A stretch of 64,000 nt of DNA from Ambrosia x helenae. Its lineage: Eukaryota; Streptophyta; Magnoliopsida; Asterales; Asteraceae. The position numbers and the translations under genes are program-made. The stretch spans positions 107,940,975 to 108,004,974 of the forward strand of contig CM061229.1 in NCBI GenBank assembly GCA_030844895.1, in the 5' to 3' direction. Each line of letters begins with the position of its first letter. Position 1 is the first letter of the stretch. Under the pieces are notes generated by a model. It was given only the letters and a program-made list of their open reading frames with translations, did not search any database and was not told where the DNA came from. Below, piece by piece: positions 21,576 through 34,239 of this stretch.

Positions 21576-23872
21576 GATTGGTATCAGAGCCAATGGTTTA
21601 TAGTGAACTAGGACTGCATGTAGAGTCTAGTCTATAGCCGAGTCGCACACACTAGACGATCACATAGTACTAAACATTTTGATGGATTACGTATGGGCTG
21701 TCGGGGTGTCTCTAAATCATCTGATCTTTCTATGTTACATCATCCGTTCTATCCTAGGTCGTGTTACTTGCTTTCTGGGCAGTGTGGTGTATTGGGGTAA
21801 ATCGTGTACTCTTGAGATTTGCCCAAGGCTCGGACATCTCCCTTTCATACTCTAATAGAAACACTTGCCATAAACTACCGTAGTATTACGGTGTATAGCT
21901 AAGAGTCTATGTTCGGTGATTTGAACTTTAAACTAGGAGAACACTTGGAGGACCATGTAGAGCGGTTTATCATTTTGGGTGCACACAAAATCATAAACCG
22001 AAATGTATGAAAGCCCTGGTGAGCTCTGGGTTCGAATGGATAGTCCTGGATTGGATCTAGCTTTGATCTTGTAAACGTTAGTGGTTATCATTAGCTGCGA
22101 AACTAAATTTTCTCGTTCTTTCTGCCAGAATCATGTCTGGAGTACGAGGAGGACGTGGAGGTGGTCGCAACGGTGGACATGGTGGTGGTCGCGGTGGTGC
22201 TGGTGGTGCTGGTGGTCGTGGAGGTGTTAACCTATCACAGGATGATCTGAACAACTTGCTACAAGCTGCCTTTCAGTTAGGGCACAATGGTGGTGGTAAG
22301 TTGATTTATCCATTTTTGCCTCATTAGTGAACCTTGTTTACATTCGTCGTGTTTCCTCACGCGTTTCATTTCAGGTGGTCCTGTTAACCCACCCCCACCC
22401 ATGTGTACCTACAAGATGTTTCGGGACTGTAAGCCCCAGGAATTCTCTGGCACTGAGGGTGCGGTGAGCTTACTCAGGTGGTTGGAAAAGGTGGAGTCAG
22501 TGTTTCTGATGTGTAACTGTCTCCCAGAGGATCGAGTTAAGTATGCTGCTGCGTTATTCCAGGATGTTGCTTTGACCTGGTGGAATAACATCACCCAGAA
22601 TATGGGTATTGGGGAGGCTTATGCTATGCCTTGGGAGAATTTCGTGCAACTGCTGAAGCGAGAGTACTGTCCAAGGAAGAGGTGCAGAAGTTAGAGCACA
22701 AGGTGTGGAACCTCAAGATGTCTGGGTCCGAAATTGAGAAGTATACGGTAAGGCGTAATGAGTTGGCAGTGCTGTGCCCTGATCTGCATGTGCCAGAGTA
22801 CAGGAGGATCGAACACTATATTTCGGGGCTAGTACCAGAGATCGCAGGGTTAGTGGCTGCGGGAAATCATCCTACGTACTCAGAGGTGGTCCGATCGGCT
22901 CATAGATGACCAACTTGAAGGTGAATGAGGGTATTTTGCCTGCTAAGGGTTCGACTATCAAGGCCCCAGAGAACAACAAGCGCAAGTGGGATAATGAAGG
23001 GAAAGGATCTGCACCAGCACAACATGGTAAGAGATTTGATAGGGGGGTTCTTCTTCTACTGGTAACAAACAGGGTGGTTATGCGGGGAAACTGCCTAAAT
23101 GCAACAAGTGTGGACGTCATCATCAAGGGAACTGCGACAGTAATCGTTGCCATCGCTGCCAGCGATTTGGGCATTTTGCTAAAGATTGTCGGGCTACACT
23201 TCCATCGACCCAGGCCCCAAGCAATACCCCGGCTCCTGCTGCTCAAGGAACTACGGAAGACAAGGATGTTACAACTGTGGTGAGACTGGGCATTACAAGA
23301 AGGATTGCCCGAAACTGAAGCAGGGCGGGAACAACGGTAACGGAAACAACGGGGGCGGCGGCAGGAATGCACGTGCCTTCGTCATTGGAGCCGCTGAGGC
23401 TAGACAGGATCCTGACACAGTTACCGGTACGTTCCTTCTCAACAATCGCTCTGTTAGTGTTTTATTTGATTCTGGTGCCGACAAGAGTTTTATATCTGTG
23501 GAAGTTAGTCGACTGCTAGATGTAGTACCCGTACCATTAGAGGCTAAGTATATAATTGAGTTGGCTGACGGTAAAAAGATTGAAGCTACTTGTATCCTTC
23601 GGGAGTGTCAACTAGAGTTGTCGGGTTTGTTGTTCCCCATCGACCTTATGTCGGTACCTTTGGGTAGTTTTGACGTGGTGGTAGGCATGGATTGGTTGTC
23701 TTTGTATCGCGCGGAGATTGTCTGTTACGACAAGATTATTCGGATTCCTCTCCCGGATGGAGAATTTCTTTCTGTGTACGGTATCAAGGGCGGTGTTCCG
23801 CTAAATATCATCTCCAGCATGAAAGCCCTTAAGTATCTTCGAAAGGGTTATTCGGCCGTTTTGGCACTCTTA
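21576..23872 (+). pseudogene. Second GypA internal region, partial, gag-protease
   Basis: This is a near-identical repeat of 13593-15877. It contains gag exon 1 (22133-22295, six bases longer by one GGTGCT unit), the same 79-bp intron-like interval (22296-22374), the gag core, CCHC knuckles and protease DSGAD. Single-base losses against the first copy occur near 22676 (GGG to GG), 22904 (GG to G), 23042 (C lost beside a G run) and 23256 (GGG to GG); each shifts the frame. Identity to copy one stops abruptly at 23872 in the protease-RT spacer, where GypB internal sequence begins. There is no RT, RNase H or integrase. Confidence 0.9.
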
Positions 23873-23980
23873 CAGCTACTCCAAGCATATATTGCTTACA
23901 AGTTCATACTTTCATAATCATCTGTACGGTTATACACTTACATTTTCTAATCTCATGATTATTCATTGACTGCCTCATAG

Positions 23981-25189
23981 ATGTCTGCTCGCCGCATGCT
24001 CCGTGATGCCAGCCAACGCACTGTTCGTGCTCCTGGACAACGTTTTGATCGTCGCCTCGCATCTTTAGTCGCTGAGCAAATGCTGCAGTGATCCCAAACC
24101 TTGTTATTGAGTTAACCCAGAATAGTAACAGTGCCAACACAGGGAGTACGACTCAATTTCGGTGCACTTTCAAACACTTTAACTCCTGCGACCCCACAAA
24201 ATTTCACTGGTGAGGAGGGTGCTACTGGCCTCCTCCAATGGTTTGAAAGTATGGAGAGCACCTTTGTGAACAGCGAGTGTCCTGATGAACTCCGCGTTCG
24301 CTATGCTACTAGTGTCCTTCAAAAGGGGGCGCTAACCTGGTGGAATGGCGAAAAGCGCAATCGGGGCGTTGATGTTGCATTATCTTTGTCTTGGGCGGAG
24401 GTTAAGGAACTCATGATCGCCAAATTCTGCCCTAGGAACGAAATCAGGAAACTGGAGGATGAGTTTCGTGAGCTCAAACAAGACAGTGGTGAGAATCTTG
24501 CGTATAATACTCGATATCATGAACTTAGCATACTGGTTCCACACATGGTCACCCCGGTCTCTCGAGCAATCGAAAAATATATCGAGGGATTACCTGACCT
24601 GATTCAAGACGTTGTCACTGGAGGCAAATCCACTACGGTAGAAGAAGCCATCCAGCTTGCAGCAATTTTAACAGACAAACACGTAAGGAAAGGAAACTTG
24701 GTTAGAAAGGGCACCAAGACGTCTACTGAGAAAACCACCAATGCTGTTGAACAATCTAAGACTGTTTTAGCAAAGGCCGCCACTACTTCTTCGAACTCTA
24801 AGAAATGAATGAGCGATAATCAGAACCATGCTGTTGTGGATCCTGTGACTCAGCCTCCTATCAAGAAAGCCTACACGGGAATCCATCCTCAATGCAACAC
24901 TTGCAAGTATCATCACCCTGCAAATCTTCCATGTCGTCAATGCACTAGATGTGGAAGGTTTGGACACCTTGTCACTACTTGTCGTGTAACGGTTAGGACA
25001 CAAGATAATCATCAAACAGCTGCCCAGGAACCACTGCCGATTACTAACGGCCGGGCATGTTATAATTGTGGAGACCCTAACCACATGCGACCTCGATGCC
25101 CTGAATTGAATAATGTGGCACATGGACGAGCTTTCAATATCAATATCAACGAAGCAAACGGTCAGGATGACGTTTATCCCACTGGCTAA
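23981..25189 (+). pseudogene. GypB gag (gag-only element), broken
   Basis: It opens with MSARRMLRDASQRTV at 23981. Two frame changes follow, near 24090 and 24140. The frame is then open from 24131 for 225 codons: a retrotransposon gag domain with ALTWWNGEKR and FCPRNEIRKLEDEF. An in-frame TGA lies at 24806-24808, directly followed by the CCHC part with CTRCGRFGHLVTTC and CYNCGDPNHMRPRC. Translation ends at DVYPTG, just where a protease would start in autonomous relatives. No protease, RT or integrase follows in the remaining 1270 bp before the LTR, so the element fits the gag-only (TR-GAG type) non-autonomous class. Confidence 0.85.
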
Positions 25190-26461
25190 GCCATGGATGG
25201 AATCTTCTTAAGACTCGAGAATTCAATACTTGTGTTTTCATTTTCTTAACCCTATTATCATTTTGTACCCAATTATGTCGTACTCATAAGCGTATAACAT
25301 CTAGAAATTCCTTGCATACTATTGTGAACGAACGCAGGTTGGAAATTTATCATATTTGGATACATTTATTTTAATCATAGAAGTTCAAAGACTCTACCTT
25401 ACATTTATTTGAAACATTTGGACTTGATTTCCATGAAAATCAAACTACTAAAAACTTGATACTTGATCCTACAGAGCTTTTCTAAAAACATCATTATTTG
25501 TTACATGAAACTTGATTTTTCCCTTAATTTGACTATCCATTGAACATTTAATTATTCATGATACTCGTAAACTATTTCTATAGGCCACTAAGATAACACT
25601 TATACTCAATGGTTGTCGTACTTATAAACTTGCTTGCATGTGTGTATTATCAATTTGTATGTAGATCTATGAAAGACAATTACTACATTATCCACTCAAC
25701 TCAGACAAACATTTCACATAAAGGGCTCCTCGGGTGAGTGGTAGCCCATATGTAAATTTTGTTATGCTCGCAAGTCGTTGCAAATCAATGCAATTGACCT
25801 CATTATTACATAGCCTCATTTCATTGGTAACGTCTCATTGAAACCCAACGTGTTTGTTGTGTCATCTTCTTGTGGAACTTATTTGCTTTAATGTGTGTTA
25901 GATTAGGATCATAGAAGAACATAAAACCCTAATGTAAGGTAAATTGATGATTCCGGTCCGGAACGTAATCATGAATTTACAGGTACGTTAAGGTGGTGTG
26001 AAATTCTATTAGAGTTCTTGGTAGACGTCAAGTACACTTTCAATGTATCAAAGGTGTGGTGGGTTAGCTGCGGTACACCCTATATATAAACACTAATGAT
26101 GCATCGAAAGTGAGACTGGAAGTCGAACCAGGAACAAACCCTACTTGCTTGGTAGTTCATTTGGTCTTTCTATAGTCAATCAACTCATACATCTATTTTA
26201 GGATTCCTAAAACTTGAAGTTTAGTGTTTTACTAGATTCTTATTCTCCTTATTATTCGAGACGAACATAATCCAATCCTTAACCCACACCTGTCAAACCT
26301 CTTATCCAAATTACTCAAAACAGTTTACTCTGTTACTTATAAATTCACGTCGTGCCTTAACTCAAATTTTCCAAACCACGGTTACCTTAACTTTTACCCA
26401 AACATCCATAAACCCTATGTTTCTAATAACTTCGGGACGAAGTTTCTAAAAGTAGGGATGC
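25190..26461 (+). mobile_element. GypB noncoding 3' internal region
   Basis: AT-rich with no open frame of note. It ends with TTCGGGACGAAGTTTCTAA and AAGTAGGGATGC, a polypurine-type edge like that of GypA, directly before the LTR at 26462. Confidence 0.75.
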
Positions 26462-26762
26462 TGTGACATCCGTCACTTTTCTTTTCATTTTATTTTTATA
26501 ATAATAATAATAATAATAAAATCAAATTTTTTTTTCAAAAGCCATGGAGTTTATATATACATGTTTATTTTTTTTAAAACATAACAAAAATTTACCAAGC
26601 AAAACCCAACCTTTCTTCTTCTTTGTGTGTTTTACTAAAACCCAAAATCTAACCCAACCCAACACCCTTAGCCAACACAATCCAGAAAACCGGCCCAAAC
26701 ACAGGCCCACTTCTCCTCCTCCCTCTCAGTTTAAACGAAAAAAAAAATAATAATTATGATGC

Positions 26763-26842
26763 TGCTCCCTGGACTCGAACCGGAGTCGGGAGCCGGCCAA
26801 GCACAACCCGCACACAAACCAGTTGAGCTATGGCTCATTCTT
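26763..26842 (-). repeat. tRNA-like A/B-box segment inside GypB 3' LTR
   Basis: This is the second copy of the segment at 9632-9712. The A box TAGCTCAACTGG is at 26819-26830 and the B box GGTTCGAGTCC at 26771-26781, on the minus strand. Confidence 0.55.
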
Positions 26843-27654
26843 GTTTCAATCCCAACTCTAATTATATATAAACCCACAAAAAAAACCCTTTATCCTTCCC
26901 CTTTGCTCGCTGCTGCACATCAGCCGAGTATTATGAATTGTTTGACTTTAGATTGACTCGATGAATGGAAACAATTGACTAATTAATATCTCCAAACGGC
27001 TAACACTTCATTCCCGCGTCCCATCACTGCCATATATACGTGTGATTGAAGTTTATTACTCGTTTTTGACCAATTAATGGTCAAAGATTGAATCTTTCCA
27101 ATTATACATCTACATTATAAATTGATACCTTCTACACAAGCTTAACTCGCCGATAATCCAAACCCTGTTCTCAATTTCTGTTAATTTTTCATAATAATCA
27201 AGAATAACTCACATTTGACTTTTCGTTTGACCACGAATTGGAAGCTACGCGTCTGGTATAAATCCAATCCTTTTTGTTTCTAATTGTAATCGGCCCTAGT
27301 ACATCATAACCCCCATGATTAATTGGCTTGTAATCGCGTATTTTGGTTGATTGGAAAAGCTAGGGTTTCAAAGTCTTATTTGGGGAAGATGACACGATAT
27401 CAAGTCTGTATAAATATTATTTTTATCAAATTCTAACACCAAATCTGATGTAGATCAGATGGTGGTTTAGTTGTGAGTATTACTTATCCCTTTTTTTCGC
27501 TTTTACAACTTTTGAGGTGATTCATGCACAAGTATACAAACTTTCATATTCATTTACACATATATTTTTATTCATTTACAATTCATATACGTGTCTTGTT
27601 TATCTTTGTGCTTATGTTTGAACATGAACGTAGCTTACATACAAAATCATACAC

Positions 27655-27773
27655 CTAGACATAACTTATGTTATGGTGCTCTTTACATTTAGACGTAACT
27701 TATGTTACGGTGGTCATTTAGACATAACTTATGTTATGGTGCTCTTTTAGACTTGACACGTGTTAGGGTGCTC
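27655..27773 (+). repeat. Tandem hairpin repeats in GypB 3' LTR
   Basis: The same four units as at 10529-10650. The paired exchange in unit two is kept, and GGTGCTC has become GGTGGTC after unit two. Confidence 0.7.
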
Positions 27774-28168
27774 ATTATTAAATTCATCTTATCAACGTTA
27801 CATTTGATCTTTGTCTTATTTGATTACTTGCGTGTTTACATAATGCCTTGGTGATACTAGACACATGAATTGTACTACTTTTCAAACTTATACTATTTGT
27901 ACAAAGCTAGTAGTACTCACCAACATCATATGTTGACAAAATATATTTTCGTGCATGTTTCAGGATAAGCTGTTTGACGCTTCATATAGGACTTTGGACT
28001 TAGACTAAATGAATCAGCTATCTCAATTTTTGTTGTGTATTCATTTTCACATGTTGTAAAACAATATTCAATAATCAAATATTTACATTTTAGTACCATG
28101 AGCTTTTGAACAATCGTCACTACGTGACACCTCGATGATTCCGCCATCGGTTGGGGTGTTACATGAAA

Positions 28169-30060
28169 GCATAAAGTTTCAAGCATAAAAAGTTGCATAA
28201 ACGAGGCTATATAAACTCACCTTGTTGTTAGTCTTGAATAAGCTAAAGTGTTGTAAATAGTAAGAAGATCCCCAGGGGTCCTAAATCCTAAAAAAGGATA
28301 ATTTAGTTGGACCTAATCGTGTCTATGTTGTCTAGTTCTAGGGCATTCTAAGGTTTCTAATTTGAGGAATGAAGATTTGTTTGAGAATAAATTGTAATCT
28401 CAAAATAATTGTTGTTTGATATCAATACGGTTTATAGTTTTTTAACGTAGCAAAATAATATGAATATTTGTATGAGTATTGTTAGGAAAGGTTGTTATTA
28501 ATTGATATATCATAAAATTTTGCAAAGTTATTGCTATAATTGTTTTGTAATAAAATAGTTTAATTTATTTAAATAATTATTTTATTTATATATAATAATT
28601 TTTCAAATTTTAAAATAACTTTTTTTTCCTGATCCAAACTATTAAAAAATAATTTTTGTGAAGTTTTGGTATAAAGATGATTAAAAACGGATTTATAATA
28701 AATTTATTTATAATTAAAATAATAGTTAATTAAAATTAATTAAATAATTTTGAAAATTAAAAATTATGATATAAAAGTTTTCGGTTTAATAATAATTTTC
28801 ATAAAATTTTTAGATCAAATTTGGTATTTAAAATGCATTATAAAAGTTGTTAAATAAATAAATGCATTATAAAAGTTGTTAAATAAATAAATGCATTAAA
28901 AAATAAAAACATTGTGGTAGGTGGGGATCGAACCCGGGTCTGACCCGACCCCAAGCCTTAACATAGCTTCAACAACCAGTTGATCTGTGGTTTGGTTTGC
29001 AATTGAGTTTGGAACTTATTCGATTTAATTAGTAGTTTAAACCTCTTTTTAGAAAGAAAAAAAATCAAAGTCTGGACTCGAACCAAAGACCTAAACAGGT
29101 CCAATGTTTAAACAATGACACAAACCATCTGATCTAATGTTTGTTTTTATTTACAACTGGGTTTCGATAACAATTTATAACAGAACCAGACAAGTTATCT
29201 TCCTCAATTTAAAAACCTAAGAAACCCTAAGTTGAATACACCAATTACGAATTGAAACTAACACAAAACAGAGGGCAAATAATCGGAACATAATAACAAG
29301 AATGAATACAGGATCTAATTGGACTTACGGGTTACAAATCGCCGTGCACAATGGGTCAACAAAAGAGTCAAATAAAGCTCGAAATCATGAACAGAAAGAA
29401 TTATAGAGAGAATTGAGTGTGGAGAGATTGTTTTCGGTCATATCAGATCGTTTATAGGCCATTTATTTATAGGGTTGTGTTCGTTTTGGAAGGTTTTTGA
29501 TGGTTTGACCTTGGTTTGTCAAACGAGTGTAATTAGCTTCAATTATTAATGGAAATTTGCGCAATTTAGAGCTGGACTTGATGAGGTTTGTGTCGGTCAT
29601 AATAAACTCAGTCAAAGGTGGATTAATTAGCTTCAATTACGCGGTCTACATTCCAAAATTGTCGATGGGTTGGAATCTGGGTAGGGTCGGGTTCCATGTT
29701 CTAAGCTAGGTGAAGGGATGAGAAAAAGGAAGTTGGGCCTGCTGCTTTTGGGCTGGGACTGATTGGGCTTTAGGGGAGGTTTATGGGTTTTGGGTTTGGT
29801 TTGGTTATAAGTTGTATGGTGGTTTTGGGGTTAAGACTATAGATGTTGTTGACGAAAATGAAATTTTAGAACTAAAAAAATATATATTATTATTACAAGG
29901 ATAAAGGGGAGTTTTATTAAGGAAAATTTGTGTTTATAAGAAATCATAACTTAATATGTCTAAAATTCATGGGGATGATAAGTGATTAATAAATGTAAAT
30001 GCGACTAAATGAATGAGAATTTTATTAATTCAAAAATTAGGGAAAATACATAATGTTACA
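28169..30060 (-). mobile_element. Right piece of minus-strand LTR (GypC)
   Basis: This continues the LTR interrupted at 9325 and ends on the plus strand at TAATGTTACA, the reverse complement of an LTR start TGTAACATTA. Excluding insertions the LTR would be about 2.6 kb. It contains a tandem pair of about 31 bp (ATGCATTATAAAAGTTG core) at 28839-28900. Two tRNA-like patches with B-box-like words lie at 28920-28985 and 29065-29145. No coding sequence was found, so it is a solo LTR or an LTR remnant. Confidence 0.5.
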
Positions 30061-30258
30061 TGATTCGTCTAAATAACAGCCTCGCATCTAAAGTTTAGAC
30101 GCAGGGACTTTAAAAATTAATGCGTCCGAAGGCTTTACACGTGTAATCATCTGATTGGTAGACGTAAAAAAGTGTCTCGTCCCTAATGTTTAGACGCATC
30201 AGATGTTTATTTTGACATTTATGCTTGGTCAAATGTTTATTTTGGCAATTATCTCTAT
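30061..30258. repeat. Right arm of the foldback element
   Basis: The reverse complement matches 7786-8030, with GCGTCTAAACATTAGGGACGA and TACACGTGTAAAGCCTTC shared. It is shorter than the left arm. The outer boundary is set where similarity fades, at about 30258. Confidence 0.7.
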
Positions 30259-31560
30259 TTTTAAACACCCTTATTTGCGCGTATAATTTCTTAAGCTTGC
30301 CCTGGTTTATGGGTGTATTACAATTATGCTCTTTTAGAGTTTTAGTTTTAGAAGTGGCACTATTAGCCCCTACAAGAACCAACAAACAATTAAGTTATTT
30401 TGCACTTTTGCCTTTTTTTTTTCCTCTCAGAGAACATTTGTAACCCTTGATATGTTATTGAGATTGTTTTTGCAACAAAAAGTGATGGTTAGGAGCATCA
30501 TTGGTCAAGTTGTAGCTTATAAGTTATATGTACGGATTATTATTGGTCAATAGGTTATAATTGGATTATTATTAGAATATGGTGTAGATTTATTTATATA
30601 TAGATGTTGAAGAGTATGTTAGCTCGTTGAGTTGTATTTCAATGAAAATATATATTCCGCAATACCTGATTACGGACTGGAGGCTTCTTTGATGACGTGT
30701 AGGCTAGGCGAACAGTTGTTTAGAAAAGTTGGAGAAGTCCACAATTCCTTTTAGCAAACTTAACAAAGTTTGCAAGCCAAGATACTTTGTTTCAGTCCGC
30801 TGGCATGGATTGCGGACTTTTGCAATTTTGCTGAAAAGTTGTTCACCTAGCATGTAAATCAGCAAATAGCCTTGAGTTGGTAATTAGGGATTGTGGACAA
30901 CGTATTTTCATTGAAATACAACTCAACCACCTATCGCACTCTTAGTTCTAAAAATTATTGGAGACTTTGACAATAAGGAGCTAGTCTTTGGGGCATAGAA
31001 TAAGGATGACTTTGACTATGGACTTTGACTCGTCAAAGTCATAATCTCCAATAAAAAATGGGGTAGTGTGCTCTAAGTTAAATATGAGAACTTAATATTG
31101 TAATATTGGATATGTGGCTCACTGCATGGTGGTGGTGTTAACATGATGTAATTTTAATAAATGCATTACAACCCAAAGATGACAGATAAAAGGCTAGAAA
31201 TATCAAATCTCAATTCCAATCATAGTGAGAACAGGGACAAAGGGCAATGTGTTATTGGAATGCATATATTTATATGTGTTATAGCATCTATATTTGAGTT
31301 TTATCATAAAAAAATAATGTATTTTATTACTTACCTTGTTACTCTTTTATCTTATACTTTTTAACAGCTCTCTATATTTTATTACTTACCTTGTTACTCT
31401 TTTAATGTTATGCTTTTGAACAGCTCTCTATACTTAGACTAATTAAGTTACTCAAAACACTTAAAAACATTTATTCATTATCATCATCTTGGTTCACTTA
31501 TATCAATTCTATTGCAATAAACACCCATTCCCCCTCCAAACCTGTTCTAGCGTATCATAT
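30259..31560. other. Intergenic with small repeats
   Basis: No gene is seen. An exact 25-bp inverted repeat occupies 30626-30650 and 30903-30927. A tandem duplication of about 55 bp (TTACTTACCTTGTTACTCTT core) lies at 31322-31432, just downstream of the first UGT copy. Confidence 0.5.
30626..30927. repeat. Exact 25-bp inverted repeat pair, 302 bp span
   Basis: GTTGAGTTGTATTTCAATGA plus five bases at 30626-30650 recurs as the exact reverse complement at 30903-30927. The interior has weaker pairing around TCCGCAAT and ATTGCGGA. It could be a MITE, but I found no TSD. Confidence 0.6.
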
Positions 31561-33434
31561 TCACATAGAGTCAGGTTGATCCTTAGCATCTGCATTATTC
31601 TTTCGTATCCATTCAATAAAATCGCTAAAATTTTTGTATGCGCAACCCCCTTTGCTAACGCTACTTGTAACCTTTTCTTTGATCTCCATGGCCTTAACTT
31701 TGAATGTTTTGTCACTGAGCAACTGTTCCACCTTACTTATTATCTCTCCTCGAGTAATGACGCCTCCTTCATCCTTTTGAAATCCTAAGCCAGTCCTCCA
31801 GATGTCACAAGCGTAAGCCGCGTTCTGAAACTGATCACAACAGTGTGGCCAACACAAAAAAGGGACTCCGTTTGTGACACCTTCTAAAGTAGAGTTTCCA
31901 ACCACAGTGACTCATAAAACATGCTACAGAAGGATGCGCCAAGACCTTCTGTTGTGGTGCCCAATTCACAATTCTCCCGCGAGAACCAACTCTTTCCATA
32001 TATCCATCCGGATAGTTAGCAGTAGTCTCCTTGGTCGTACCTGGTCGCACCACCCACAAGAACGGTCTGTTGCTAAGTTCAAGACCAAATGCTAGTTCTT
32101 CAAACTGAGTTTGATTAAAAGTAGTGGAGCTTCCAAATGCAACATAAATGACCGAACACACTGGTTGTTGATCAAGCCATGCTAAGCAGGTGGTGTCTTC
32201 TTGCCAGAAGTGACCAGCCTGGTCACCTAGTCGGTTTCTTGCCAAGAGAGGGCCTATCGGTTGCAGCTGCGGGTAAAGGCTGAATGCTGCAGCCTCTAGC
32301 TCAGGACACGATTACATATAAACCTTTCTGTTAGTTTAAAAGCTTCTGCAGTCTGTACTACAAATTTGAAAAATACTTTTACGACAGTTGAGTCCTCAAA
32401 GCACGCCCATGCGAGGTTCTGTGGTTTTTATAGGTGGCATAGCTTCAGATAGTCGAATCATCTTATCACTTAGAGGTATGCCTGCAGCAAATACAAATGT
32501 GTTAAAAAAAGTATGTATAACTACATGTCTACATGAACAATTTTTTTTAAGTAATATTCTAAGAGTTTATTTATTTATTTTTTATTTTGGAAATCACTTT
32601 ATATTTATTAAAACAAACCCACAACACATTACAAGTGGACAACTGGTAAGCGGGCAACAAGCTGCGCCGCCACCCCCTTTTGGATAGCAAAACCTACTTT
32701 TCCCATACTTGTTCCCATCAATTTTTGTGGACCAGTAGTACTTTTCTAGAAAAAAATTTTGCTGACTAAATTTTATCCGACTTAGCTTATGTGGCGCATT
32801 TTGATTGGATGGTTTTTGGAAATGTTTATTGTGAATGGAGCAAAACCGAATGTTTATATCGGCAAAAAAAAAAAAATAGGGTCAAGATGTTTATATTTGA
32901 TGATTTTCCCTTAATGAAACCTCCAAAATACAAAATTATATAGCCTCTCACCATTCTTGTTTATAATACCATCATCAATCAGCTTCTGAGAGACAATATG
33001 GTGGCCAATGTAGCAACTGAGGCAGGCCTGAAGGCTGCTCTTCTAATTCCCATCTTCTTTGCCACATGCATAGCCCATCCTAAGCAATCATCAGCAATAA
33101 CACAACTAACTTTACTTGGGTCATCTTTATTAATCTTCTCTATTAGTTCCTCAAGCTTGAGTGGCATGGTTTGTAATATTGACAACGCCAGCTTACATGG
33201 GTCACTCCTATCCTCCCATGGTTCTAACCCATCAGGCAGCGAGACCATCTGCATCAGACCACCAAAACCATCTTTATGTATACAGTTGTTTGTCACTAGA
33301 TGGTGATGACTGAACTCTGTGTTAATGAAGGTGACTTTAACTCGTTGTGTGACTAAACGTTGAGCAAGCTCCAGTGTAGGAGTTACATGGCCTTGTGCAG
33401 GATAAGGTATTACTATAACATGAGGTTTTGTCAT
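31561..33434 (-). pseudogene. UGT83A-like UDP-glycosyltransferase, copy 1, frameshifted
   Basis: Family 1 glycosyltransferases move a sugar from a UDP-sugar to a small acceptor in the cytosol. Exon 1 (32952-33434) starts MTKPHVIVIPYPAQGHVTP, with the acceptor-side motif and the PDGLEPWEDRSD region. An in-frame ATG at 33485 would add 17 residues that match leader sequence in copy 2, so I prefer 33434. The intron has GT-AG borders. Exon 2 (31561-32481) holds the PSPG box (WAPQQKVLAHPSVACFMSHC, then GW and the closing DQ, about 31840-31975). Four one-base changes break it: near 32990 (base lost), 32425 (base gained), 32312 (base lost) and 31896 (base gained, inside the PSPG box). It resembles Arabidopsis UGT83A1; the acceptor is unknown. 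It is either a pseudogene or a victim of base-call errors. Confidence 0.85.
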
Positions 33435-33485
33435 GAGTTTTCTTTGGAGTATTTGTGCTATCTGATTTTGATTAAGTTGAGCCAA

Positions 33486-34239
33486 CTTTTGTACACAAAA
33501 ATGACCGATCGAGCAGTTAATCTATGGGTTCTCCGCCTCGGTGCCTGGTGGCATGCATGGTTGCACATGTCCTTACCTCCTAGTGACAAAATTCTGTTGG
33601 TTGACACTTGCAGTGTCTTTGTTAATGCTTGTAATGTTATATGTGTCAAACAACTAGCAATAATTGACAAATCTGTTACATTTCAAAGTGTTTGACAGAG
33701 ACTTATCAACGATTAGCGATGGATGGCTTTTGAATGTATTTTATTATAACTAGATGTTGTTGCCGCGTGTTGAGGTGAATTATAGTGCAAGCTCTAATTA
33801 ACTGCGAGTTTTAATCAGATGCGTTTGTGAACCATGGAGATGATCAGTGTATATAAACGAAAACATGCATTCAAGGTTTTCGGTTAACATAGCGCAAATA
33901 CGTTGGACCATAGTTCACTGCAGCCATTTAAAAGTTGCCAGTAATCTGCTTTGTAGTTATTGGTTTTAGCGTTTATCCATACGTGTATGTGCGAGTGCGC
34001 GCATATGTGCTAGTAAATAAATTACAATAATTGACCAGCAGATGTCCTTCACTGCCTTGAGGAGTTCTAATAACTATTATTAATATTCATTGCAACCAAA
34101 AGATGATGGAAAAAGGTTACAAGATATGAAATATCTCAAGTCCAACCACACTGAGAACAAGAACAAGAACAAGAACAAGAACAAGAACAAAGGACACTGT
34201 TTGATGTAATGAGCACCACCCAAAATCTGTTTTAGAAAT
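33486..34239. other. Spacer between the UGT copies
   Basis: No gene is visible. A hexanucleotide microsatellite (AACAAG, about six units) lies at about 34148-34190 in the 3' flank of copy 2. Confidence 0.5.

Larger units (their letters stand above)
26462..28163 (+). mobile_element. GypB 3' LTR, complete (1702 bp)
   Basis: It runs from TGTGACATCCG to GGGGTGTTACA and is followed by TSD TGAAA (28164-28168), matching 9321-9325. It differs from the 5' LTR by scattered substitutions, a shorter ATA microsatellite, and several one-base differences in doubled letters. It keeps the terminal 54 bp that the 5' LTR lost. Confidence 0.9.

Noticed and set aside
23186..23917. GypA copy 2 protease ORF as a separate gene
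   Set aside because: It is an internal fragment of a near-identical repeat with frameshifts on its left and a deletion junction on its right.
28920..28985. Possible tRNA gene
   Set aside because: B-box-like and A-box-like words are present, but no acceptor stem or anticodon arm can be drawn.
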